Assembly (NCBI GenBank): GCA_963693085.1
Contig: OY856411.1
Location: 64,415,001 to 64,479,000 of the forward strand
Direction of reading: 5' to 3'
Length of the DNA: 64,000 bases
Source: Alisma plantago-aquatica
Lineage: Eukaryota; Streptophyta; Magnoliopsida; Alismatales; Alismataceae
This document shows, piece after piece, positions 49,501-58,564 of this stretch (the first letter of the stretch is position 1; every line of letters starts with the position of its first letter). A model generated the notes under the pieces. It searched no databases. It saw only the letters and a list, made by a program, of their open reading frames with translations, and was not told where the DNA came from. The position numbers and the translations under genes were made by a program.

Positions 49501-51712
49501 CATCAAGGATTCACCTACATCACCCTCACCTTTGACTTTTCCTTTCTTATTGTCACCAAAGGTGACCGAACCTCCTTTCTTTTTGGTGAAGTTGTTGAAA
49601 TGGCTTATATCACCTATCATATGCTTAGTGCAGGCACTATAAACAATTTATCTTCATTTTTCCTACAAGAAAGGAGAGTTTTTGTGCCCAACTCAAACTT
49701 TGGGATTCGGTGATAGCTTTGGGACCAATTTCATCTTTGGGTTGGTCCCCTTAAGCTAGGAAAGATAATAAATAAAGTAATGATCATCACACTTGCAATA
49801 AGAACAAACAATAGGATTCTTAGTGCCAAAAGACTCTCCTACAAAGAATGAGGTATCCTTGATCTTTTTCTTAATTTTTCTTTGTTATTTCCCTTTGGAG
49901 ATCCCCCTACAAATCCCAAACCACTAGTACCACTTTGTTTGGTAGAATGATCAAGGATTTCATTTAGGGAGTTTTTCCCTTTGAGGAATTTCTATAGAGA
50001 TGCTCTAAATCTATGATTATCATTATTAAGAGAAATGATAGTAGAAGACAAAATAGTAATATCATCTCTAGAATGAACAAGGTCGGGCTCAAGATTGAGG
50101 GCTTTAGTTAAATAAGAATCTTTCTCAAGAGAAATAGAAGCAACATCATTACTAGGCAAGATAGGTATAGAAGATAAATCATTAACTTGACCAAGAAACC
50201 TAGAATTTTCAGATTTAAGCACTTGAATTTCTTTAAGCTATACATTTCTCTCATCTCTATGAGCATCAACAAGAAGCTTAAATTAAGCATTTTTAGTTTT
50301 AAGAGTTTCAATATCCTTTAGGCACTTTTGATTTTCTTCCCCAAGAGTTTTAATGTTCTTAAGGTAGATATCATTCTCTACTTCAACTCCATTGTATTGG
50401 AGCTCAAGATCAAGATATTGGCCTTGCATGTTATCAATGCTCTCAAGATTAGTATTCTCATTAAGCTCAAAAATTTCAAGTTTAGCATACAAATCATCAA
50501 TATTTTTTCGTAACCATTTTCTTTTAGATTTACATTTAGCAAAAGATGAATGAGTAGAACCAAACATGTCAATAATAGCTTCCTTAGAAAACTCGTGCAA
50601 GACTACCTCACTTACCTCACTTACCTCACCAATTTCTTCACTAGTGGAGGCCATGAGTGCAAGGTGGCACTCTCCATCTTACTCAAAGCTTGAGCTACTT
50701 GAGGATGAAGCTTCCCAAGCTGCATGAGCTACATTTTGTGTCTCTTCTCCTTCTTGTCCTTCCTCTTGTACTAGCTCTCCTTCTTGTACTCCTCTTCCTT
50801 ATTTGAGCTTCCCTTGTGGTGTGACTTTCTTGACTTGGGGCATTCACTCTTGTAGTGCCCCTTTTGTCCACACTTGAAGCATCTAGAAGTAGAGGTGGAG
50901 GATGCTTGTTTTCCATTGAAGTGTTTTCCCTTGATGTAGTAGGCTTCATGCTCACTTGGGCCATCATATTTACTAGAGGAGGAGGGAGAAGTTCGAAAAG
51001 TAAGTTGTTGTTGAAGGATGACCTCCTCCACTTATGCTTTGAAAGCACTATCTTTGATCTTCTTAGATTCCTTCTCCTCTTGCTTGTCAAACCTGGTCTC
51101 ATGGGCTTGGAGGTTGCTAATGAGCTCTTCAGTTGGGATGTCACCAAGGCTCCTCACTTCTTCAATGAAGGTGACCTTTGATTCCCATCTCTTTGGTATC
51201 CTCAATATCTAGGAGTTGATCACACCTCTATCCAAAGTGTTGCCCAATGTAGCCATCCCATTGATGATGACATTCAGTCTTAAGTACATCTCCGCAATCC
51301 CTTCTTTCCTGACCATCTTGATGTTCTATAGAAGTTTGTTCAACATGTAGATCTTAGCCTCCTTAACTTACTTTGTTCCTTCATAGGTGATGCACAATTT
51401 GTCCCAAATCTCATAGGCGGTGTCCCAAGATGAGAATCGTTTGAACTCTGTTGGAGTAAGGGTTGCATAGAGGATGGTTATGGATTTCGCATTGAGTTTG
51501 GCATCTTTGAGTGCAACTTCACTCCATGTTGCGACAGCTCTGGTTGTCTCCTTTTATGGTGTGACCATCACCTTCCACATGTCAAAGTTCATGCCTTTAA
51601 TGTATAATTGCATATGCCTATTCTAATAGAGGAAGTTAGTGCCATTAAAGACTAAAGGATGCATGGAGAAGCCTCCCTTTAGGTTGAGAGAACCAAGTAG
51701 GTTGTCACCCAT
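49501..51712 (-). pseudogene. Copia element E gag-pol start, decayed
   Basis: The frame starts MGDNLLGSLNLKGGF at 51712 and shows the copia Gag (UBN2-type) core: HPLVFNGTNF, NRHMQLYIKGMNFDMWKVM, SWDTAYEIWDKLCITYEGT and IPTEELISNLQAHE, with stops near 51630 and 51565 and others further on. A CCHC zinc knuckle CFKCGQKGHYKSEC lies near 50855-50900. A long coiled-coil stretch follows (50283-50654, then to about 49990), then a second damaged knuckle (CSYCKCDDHYFIY, last Cys lost) near 49785. The protease/integrase junction is at 49510-49640: SACTKHMIGDISHFNNF and KKKGGSVTFGDN. The LD of the usual LDSxCSxHM protease motif is missing. Coiled-coil Gag of this kind is typical of SIRE/Maximus-like copia elements. 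Everything downstream in pol is absent. Confidence 0.85.
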
Positions 51713-51717
51713 CTTCT
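51713..51717. repeat. Target-site duplication of copia element F, left copy
   Basis: CTTCT here and again at 62715-62719 flank element F exactly. In element E the duplication lies directly in front of the gag ATG (51712-51710 on the - strand). Confidence 0.9.
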
Positions 51718-52453
51718 TTAAAAACAACTAGAGGGGGGGGTGAATAGGGTTTTATAGATATTTTAAAATAATTTAACTCAAACAACCACAATTGCAATAA
51801 CAAGAAGGAGACAAGGTGTTTAGAGTGGTTCCAACCTTAGCAAATACTAAGGGAGTCAATCCACTACCCGGTTGCTTACCCAACCAGGATTTTGAAAGTA
51901 TTAATTTTATCACCTTCTCAAGGAATTACACAAAATACAATACTTTTTTACACCCCTTTGAACAGCCTTCACTTGAAGTAGATGCACCAACTCGAGGTAG
52001 CCTTCTTGAAGTAACTTCAAGCTCCCCCTTGAAGTAGCCTTCCTCTTTGAAGTAACCTCCCTTTGCACCAGCCTTCTTGAAGTAGTTCAAAGTCTCCTTC
52101 TTCACCAAGAAGATCACGACCCTCTCCAATCCACAGCCTCCAACCTAGGAGTAGCAAGGAGAGTACAAGCAATAAAAGTGAACAAGAAAGGAAAATGGAA
52201 ATTACAACTTATCCTTTGAATCACAAGGCTTTATTTGCCTAGATCAAGCGTGTAGATCTCCTAACCAATGTATATGGAATTGTGATTGGTGTGGATAGGA
52301 GATACTAGCCTATAAGACACGAAATTATATCAATGAGGAAAGTAGCCAATAGCCAATGTGCTCAATCTTCTCACAAATAGGTTGCTCAATTGCAAGTATG
52401 CTCAAGTGTATCACAAGTGTAGCTTTGGTAAGTTTAGGTGTCCTAAGGCATGT

Positions 52454-52465
52454 CCTATTTATAGG
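52454..52465 (-). promoter_or_regulatory. TATA box, element F LTR (left copy)
   Basis: CCTATAAATAGG on the - strand is a canonical plant TATA box. The identical sequence is at 62028-62039 in the other LTR. Confidence 0.7.
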
Positions 52466-52599
52466 AATGGCCTACAAGTGCTTAAGGACGTTCTAGACAC
52501 TTTCTATGGGGTTCTAAGTGCTTAACTAGCCATTAGGTACAAGTTGGTCGCATTAGCAACGGCTAGTTAATTAATTCTACAGTTGCTGTCAGAGTCCAC

Positions 52600-52798
52600 C
52601 TCGGTCAAGGAATTGTCGACCGAGACACCTACTCGGTCGAGGATTTGTCGACCGACAGGCTCTCTAGATCAAGTGTTTGCAATGTTCATCTCCAACTGCC
52701 AACTACCTTGTCAGTTGTGCCTAACGGCTACTTGGGTCTTTCTCGGTCAAGAAGTTTGTCAACCAAGAGTGTCTCGGTCGAGGAGTTTGTCGACCGAG
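52600..52798. repeat. Four palindromic stems in the F LTR (left copy)
   Basis: Four units of the form CTCGGTCGA - 6 to 10 nt - TCGACCGAG, at 52600-52624, 52632-52655, 52742-52769 and 52773-52798. They lie 135-344 bp upstream of the TATA box on the element strand. Units one and three carry C/G-to-T/A changes at CpGs. Confidence 0.85.
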
Positions 52799-53140
52799 AT
52801 TGACCATGTTTCAATGTTTCAATTAAAGTACTAAGTGTGTATGTGAGTGTGCATATGTGACACTATTGAAGTGGATGACCTATCTAAGTGTGGTGATTAG
52901 CTAGGGAAGATCTAACGCTTGATTTACATGAAGTCTAAGTACTTGTACATTATATATTTGTACAAGTTTACAATTGATTACATTTCATGAAATTTACAAA
53001 TATTCAAGCGTATAGATTCCCTTGTACTTTGTCATCCACCTTATTCCTGCAACACTCAAGTAGCACGTTAGATCAACAAGAATGAAATGTTTGTCATCAT
53101 CGAAACAAAGGAATTTATCATAATGTCAATTTAGCCAACA

Positions 53141-54161
53141 ATCTCCCCCTTTTTGAACATCATCTTTGAATCACTACGATCATTTTGAAACAATATTCAT
53201 TTATGGTTAGTATAGATCAAAGATTTAGGAAAACCAAGTAAAATAGAATCATAATGGCACAATAATAGTATAAGCATATCCAAATGATTATGATAGGAGC
53301 ATGTAATTTCATACAATGATTATGACCATTTAGAATTTAAATACACATGGTTCCTATATAGATAGACCAAGAAATAATTAGGATAAACCATGTGGAATAG
53401 AATAGTAATTTCCTTGATTAAACTAACATGGTTCAATTTTAAACCAATTAGATGATAATCCAAAAGAATCTTATTCATGAGTTTTCAATTTTAATACAAA
53501 CTATGAACATGCTTAATAATCTTTCTCAATCAAGGAAAATCAGTCTTCATATAACATTTTTGTAATATATTTAATGATTTCATATTCATAACTTTAATTC
53601 ATGATACAAAAAGATCAATATGATTTGATTCAAAGATATTCTCCACGATTTAATCTTTATTTGCATATTAAATCAAACATTTATAACAAATTGATAGCAA
53701 AACTAGATTAATGAAAATAGGTTCAGCACAACTTGATTCGGTCGAACTGTTTGTCGACCGAATTTATCTCGGTCGACTATTTCTCGACCGACAGTGTTCT
53801 CGGTCGACCATTTCTCGACCGAGAATGTTTCTGTACTATTTTCTGAACTGTTTTCAGTAATTATTTCCAAGTAGATCATAGACTATATTTAATTCAATTA
53901 TGCAATTTAAAAATCAGTTTAGTTGAGATAAAACATATAGATATCAAAGTAATATGTAGATCAAATTTCAACTAATCATATTCAAATCTTTAAGTTTTGA
54001 GAACTCAAATTAAGACAAACTTCTAAAGATGTGTCTTTGCAGATTTTATAAAATGGGTATCTTCAAGTTAGAGATTGTTATCTTATTATTTTAAGTTGAG
54101 ATAGACATGGAGATATACAACTTAGAGTCTTTGGTCATATCTCAACTTAATTATATTCATT
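53141..54161 (-). other. Element F 3' untranslated region with purine tract and three more stems
   Basis: The element strand reads AAAAAGGGGGAGAT directly before the LTR (53141-53154), a textbook polypurine tract. The rest is AT-rich and non-coding apart from three further palindromic stems at 53736-53825, of the same TCGGTCGA/TCGACCGA type as in the LTR. No pol sequence is present. Confidence 0.75.
53736..53825. repeat. Three palindromic stems inside element F
   Basis: ATTCGGTCGA/TCGACCGAAT, CTCGGTCGA/TCGACCGA and TTCTCGGTCGA/TCGACCGAGAA follow each other, with loops of 6-9 nt. The stems are perfect or nearly so. Confidence 0.85.
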
Positions 54162-54317
54162 CTTTTTTTTTTATTAAAGCCAGAGGATCTTCTATTCATC
54201 CCACTCCTCTCATTGTGGGCGAAATCAATCAAAAAAAATACACTCCTGCTTACTAAGCAGGTATAGAGCCCCCAAAAGCAAACATAAGACACCCCCAACA
54301 AAGCGAAAAACAGACTA

Positions 54318-57300
54318 CTACAGCTTCATCTTGTTGAAGAAAATGTAGGGAATGTTCTTCTTTTCCATGTTGTTCATACCTCTTATCCTCATCGGCAGCT
54401 GAGCAGAATCAGACGTAGTGAAGGTTGTGCAGAAGCTATTACCCCATAAACCAATTTCATGGGCAACAGAATTGCAAATCTTCTTAACAAGACTTCCTCT
54501 AATGCTCTTCATATTCAGAATATCTCTAAGCTCTCTCGTGATAGATTCATATCGCCACGGCCCCGAACTGTTTTTCCATAGGATCTGATAGGTATAATTA
54601 TCATCTATCTCAATCTCAGAGATGTTTATATTGTTGTCATCAATGATCTTCATGGCCACGAGGGTCCCTGTTATATAAGCGCTTATGTAGTCTTTGGCAT
54701 TGAGCCAGGTTCTGAACGCCAGGTCAATAAAACAACGATGGTTGCGGACAACTCCAGCAATCCATCTTCTTCTAGTGCCAGATGGGTCAACCGATATACC
54801 AGTAGTCAAATTGAGCTTACGATTAAAAATATCCGGGGGCATCCAACGTGCAAGCTGAATCTGCTTGATATGGAGTCTTGGGAGGGCAATGCCGTTATCG
54901 GACAAAACCGAGAAAATGTTGTCTCTGGAAGCATCCGTGAAGTGTTTCTTGGTGATGTGGTGGTTTATGTGTCTAATAATGTAGTGCCAGTGAACATCAT
55001 ATAGATACTTCTTGTCATTGAATCTGTTATTACATCTAGCCGTCCAAATCTGCCATACTATAAGGGAGATCAGCTCACATGTGAGCCATCCACTCAAGGT
55101 TTTATACGTCTGCTCACGACCTCTCTGCAGAATATCATCGATCACAGTCGGAATGAACTGACGATCACCAATGAGAATCGCAGCTTTATTCCAAAGGTAT
55201 CGGGCAAGATCACTCCATATGAAAAGGTGTATATCATCTTCGATGGCAGGTATATCGCAGCATGAACATCTAGATACGGTGGGGATCATACATTTCTGAA
55301 TATTGCCATCAGTTGGCAAAGCACCGTTAGCCAACTTCCATAAGATCGCGCTTGCTTTAGGCGTAGTGAGCTTCCAAATCCATCTATGGTTCATGTTATC
55401 GTCATAAATCACAGTACCAACTTTCATCTTCTTAACAGATCTAACCGAGAAAATACCCTTCTTGTCAGGTTTCCAAATCAATGCATCAGGACGATGAGAG
55501 ATTGCCTGATGAGATCTTCTAATAACGTTTAAACCATCGTTATCAATGATATGTTCTAAGATCGGCCAATTCCATCCCAACTGGTCATTCCAGAAGTCTT
55601 TGACAAGGAAGTCTCTTGTTCTGTCGTGCCTGTGAATAGCATAATCAGAAAGAGGTCTCTCAACCCATCTACTATCCCACAGCGACATATTGCCCTTCCC
55701 AACGATCCACCGGGTGCAAGGTAAGAATTTGGGAAATGTTTTCCAAACTCTCTTCCACATGGTAGAAGCAAAGCTACTCAACTTAAGGTACGGGGGGTAG
55801 CATCCATTATAATTTCTATATGGCGAACTATATTTGACATTGCAGAATTTGGCCCAATTTGATCGGTTCTTTGTGATCTCCCAGCAAGCTTTAAACGTGT
55901 AAGCCTCTTCAATGTCCCTGAGCGGAATGAGGTCAAGTCCTCCTGCCTCATAAGGCTTGGCAGTATGCTCCCAGGCAACCCAAGTCCTTCTCCTTTCATT
56001 TTTACGGTTAGTCCACAAAAATCTTGAGAGCATGGATTCAATCCTCTTGATGATCCCACATGGAATCCCGATAGATGCTGTGGTGTATATAATAGTGGAG
56101 GTGAGGGTGTGTCGAATTAAGAGTCTCCTACCAGCAAAAGACAGCAGTCTAGCTTTCCAAGACGCAGTCTTGTTCATTATCTTCTCAAGCACATAGTTGT
56201 AATCACAGATCTTGAGCGGTCCCGATGAAATAGGGACCCCAAGATACTGCATAACTCTATCAGAGGCCTGAATCTGCAGCTGATTGCAAATTGAGATGGA
56301 GGTAGCATTGTACATCTTTCCAATGAGGCAGTTGGATTTACTATAGTTAATCATCTGACCGGTAGATCTCGTATATTTGTGAAAAGCATCATTGATGGCG
56401 TCAATCGATTTCTGGCTGGCCTTAAGGAAGAGAATCAGATCATCGGCATAGCTAAGCATCGGAGGAGCTTCCCCACAACCTCTCGTGTAGTACCGATCAA
56501 TCGTACCATCGTTTGTGAGCATCTTGACGTGCCTGTTGAGCGGTTCTTCAAAGATAATGAACAACATGGGTGACAGAGGATTTCCTTGCTTAAGTCCTCT
56601 TCCGAACTTAAAGAAGCCTGCGGAGTGATCACCAATATTGACAGAAGCCCACGTCTCATGAAAGAATCTGAGGCAGAGATTCACAGCTTCGGATGTCATA
56701 CCATACTTAATCAGAATAGTTTCCAGTATGTTCCATTCAACGCGATCGTACGCTCTGGACATATCATATTTGATTATGATATTCGGATGATCAGGACTGC
56801 GATTCAAATCATGAGCTAACTCCTTTGCTAGTCTAATGTGGTCCGTTATATCTCGCCCTTTGATGTAAGCGCCTTGCTCATCATAAATCATACTAGGCAA
56901 GAGCTTAGCAATCCTGTTGCTCACAATCCTGGCCATGATCCGAAGAGAAACGTTCTCAATGGCGATAGGTCTGAAATCCTTATCCAGGAACTTAGGATCT
57001 TGAACTTTGGGAATAAGCATAATTCTACATGCATTGAGACTTCTGTGGCACTTCTGACCTTCAAAGAAACATCTAATAACACTCATGAAATCTTCACTTA
57101 TCGTGTTCCAGGCTCTTTTATAAAACGCAATAGTTAGTCCATCAGGGCCGGGGGCAGAATTCTCATTCATCTCGTCGATAGTCTCGAGCACCTCTTCAGA
57201 TGAAGGGCAAGATACGATGGTACAGTTGTCATCCATTGATAGCATACTGTCTATATGACTGAGGAGCTGATCATCAAGATGATAGGATTTGTCAGATGAA

Positions 57301-58529
57301 TAGAAGTCTTTATAGTGCTCAGCAGCAGCATCAGCAATAAGAATAGGATCAGAAATTTTAGTGTTATCCGGTAAGATCAGGCGCTGCACGAGTCTTCTCT
57401 TTCTTTTAGATTTGATAATAGCATTGTAGAACGCAGTGTTCCTTTCTCCATTATCTAACCAATCAATTCTAGCTCTCTCTCTACTATGTACAGCTTCCTG
57501 ATCTAGCAGGTCCTCGAGCTCATCAAACGCTTCATCCAGCGTGATTCTGTTGGAAGCGGTTGGGTTCTCGTCGAAAGACTTCTGTGCGATGTGAACAACA
57601 TCATGTAAATCGTCAATCTTCTGTCTAATGTTGCCGAAAACCTCTTTGTTCCACTTCTTAAACTGCCTCTTCAAGGTCTTCGTTTTTTCATAGAACATGG
57701 TGGATGGATGCCCATAAATCTCAGTCTTCCACGAATCCGAAATAAGCTTCATGCAATCATCATGATTGAACCAGGCTTTGTTGAAGGAGAAAGGGAAGCT
57801 ATGCTTGGCTTCATTACTAGTTACTGAGGATTTAACAAGAATAGGGCAGTGATCAGATATTCTGAATCTGGTTAAGTGAAAAGATTTGCTGTCTGTGTAT
57901 CTGTTAGACCAAGAAGCATTAACAAGCGCTCGATCTAACCTAACCCACGTGGTGGGTTCTAGCTTCTGCTTATCAACCCAGGTATAGCGACTACCATCAT
58001 ACATAAGCTCTTTAATATTCATATCAATGATGAAGCTATTGAAATCACACATAGATTGGAAAACCGGAGGATCTCCGCCTCTCTTTTCCTCAAGATTTCT
58101 GATAGCGTTGAAGTCTCCCGCAATACACCACGGTTTATCACCAATAGCGTTGGTGATATCAAGCAGGTCGTTCCACAGATGTCTTCTGTTGTAAAACTGA
58201 CAGCTGGCGTAGACAGTTGTAATGAAGATCTCATGTTGATCAGAGGGCATGATTCTAATGGTAATGTGCTGCCGGTGTTTCTTAACGACAGATGGATTAA
58301 GAGAGCAGTCAGCATAAAGCCAAATCTTTCCTCCAAAGTCCTCATTATCAGAATTCCAGTGTAGTCTCATAATATCATTCAGCTCAATGGACCTAGCTGC
58401 GTTAACGAAGGGTTCTAGAAGCCCGACGACAAGAGGTTTGTGCACGGAGCAAAGACGGGCAAGAACACGTCTCGTGGGGTTGTTCGCCGCTCCCCTTATA
58501 TTCCAGAACAGGAAATTCAGGTTATTCAT
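54318..58529 (-). CDS. LINE ORF2: endonuclease-reverse transcriptase, intact
   Basis: 1403 residues from the ATG at 58529 (MNNLNFLFWNIRGAANN; an upstream in-frame GTG is less likely). Residues 1 to about 245 are an AP-endonuclease-like domain: FWNIRGA, GLLEPFV, AGDFNAIR near 141, YTWVDK, WVRLDRALVN and SDHCPILV near 227. Reverse transcriptase runs from about 440 to 830: NENSAPGPDGLTIAFYK near 460, FRPIAIENV, KYDMSRAYDRVEW, GLKQGNPLSPMLF, and the catalytic SYADDLILFLK near 695 with both aspartates. A zinc-binding RVT region (WKLANGALPTDGNI...CSCCD) is at about 1045-1130. An RNase H-like C-terminal domain is at about 1240-1350, but lacks the usual DGS aspartate and the first glutamate. The protein would nick DNA and copy LINE RNA at the nick. 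Length is typical of plant L1. No stop or frameshift is visible. Confidence 0.93.
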   Translation of the reverse strand: MNNLNFLFWNIRGAANNPTRRVLARLCSVHKPLVVGLLEPFVNAARSIELNDIMRLHWNSDNEDFGGKIWLYADCSLNPSVVKKHRQHITIRIMPSDQHEIFITTVYASCQFYNRRHLWNDLLDITNAIGDKPWCIAGDFNAIRNLEEKRGGDPPVFQSMCDFNSFIIDMNIKELMYDGSRYTWVDKQKLEPTTWVRLDRALVNASWSNRYTDSKSFHLTRFRISDHCPILVKSSVTSNEAKHSFPFSFNKAWFNHDDCMKLISDSWKTEIYGHPSTMFYEKTKTLKRQFKKWNKEVFGNIRQKIDDLHDVVHIAQKSFDENPTASNRITLDEAFDELEDLLDQEAVHSRERARIDWLDNGERNTAFYNAIIKSKRKRRLVQRLILPDNTKISDPILIADAAAEHYKDFYSSDKSYHLDDQLLSHIDSMLSMDDNCTIVSCPSSEEVLETIDEMNENSAPGPDGLTIAFYKRAWNTISEDFMSVIRCFFEGQKCHRSLNACRIMLIPKVQDPKFLDKDFRPIAIENVSLRIMARIVSNRIAKLLPSMIYDEQGAYIKGRDITDHIRLAKELAHDLNRSPDHPNIIIKYDMSRAYDRVEWNILETILIKYGMTSEAVNLCLRFFHETWASVNIGDHSAGFFKFGRGLKQGNPLSPMLFIIFEEPLNRHVKMLTNDGTIDRYYTRGCGEAPPMLSYADDLILFLKASQKSIDAINDAFHKYTRSTGQMINYSKSNCLIGKMYNATSISICNQLQIQASDRVMQYLGVPISSGPLKICDYNYVLEKIMNKTASWKARLLSFAGRRLLIRHTLTSTIIYTTASIGIPCGIIKRIESMLSRFLWTNRKNERRRTWVAWEHTAKPYEAGGLDLIPLRDIEEAYTFKACWEITKNRSNWAKFCNVKYSSPYRNYNGCYPPYLKLSSFASTMWKRVWKTFPKFLPCTRWIVGKGNMSLWDSRWVERPLSDYAIHRHDRTRDFLVKDFWNDQLGWNWPILEHIIDNDGLNVIRRSHQAISHRPDALIWKPDKKGIFSVRSVKKMKVGTVIYDDNMNHRWIWKLTTPKASAILWKLANGALPTDGNIQKCMIPTVSRCSCCDIPAIEDDIHLFIWSDLARYLWNKAAILIGDRQFIPTVIDDILQRGREQTYKTLSGWLTCELISLIVWQIWTARCNNRFNDKKYLYDVHWHYIIRHINHHITKKHFTDASRDNIFSVLSDNGIALPRLHIKQIQLARWMPPDIFNRKLNLTTGISVDPSGTRRRWIAGVVRNHRCFIDLAFRTWLNAKDYISAYITGTLVAMKIIDDNNINISEIEIDDNYTYQILWKNSSGPWRYESITRELRDILNMKSIRGSLVKKICNSVAHEIGLWGNSFCTTFTTSDSAQLPMRIRGMNNMEKKNIPYIFFNKMKL

Positions 58530-58564
58530 CACACAACATTCAACTAAACAACCAGTACCGGTTA

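Larger units (their letters stand above)
51718..53140 (-). repeat. Copia element F, 3' LTR
   Basis: 1423 bp, paired with 61290-62714. On the element strand it runs TGTTGGCTAAATTGACA to the G/C-run end CCCCCCCCTCTAG...; the terminal CA has become AA here. TATA box at 52454-52465. Four palindromic stems at 52600-52798, several with lost CpGs. A hand count gives about 45 differences from the partner (near 3 percent). Confidence 0.93.

Noticed and set aside
49620..49640. CACTAAGCATATG on the - strand as a CACTA terminal repeat
   Set aside because: It codes for TKHM in the copia protease motif SACTKHM of element E and has no inverted partner.
50695..51147. 150-codon Arg/Ser-rich ORF on the - strand
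   Set aside because: It is the wrong frame over the element E Gag, whose zinc knuckle is read in the overlapping frame 50771-51031.
52600..52798. Palindromic repeats as a CRISPR array
   Set aside because: Spacing is irregular, there are only four units, and the context is an LTR in a plant genome.
52583..52834. 83-codon + strand ORF also present at 62157-62408
   Set aside because: Both copies lie on the non-sense strand of the element F LTRs and span the palindromes. Duplication reflects the LTR pair, not a conserved gene.
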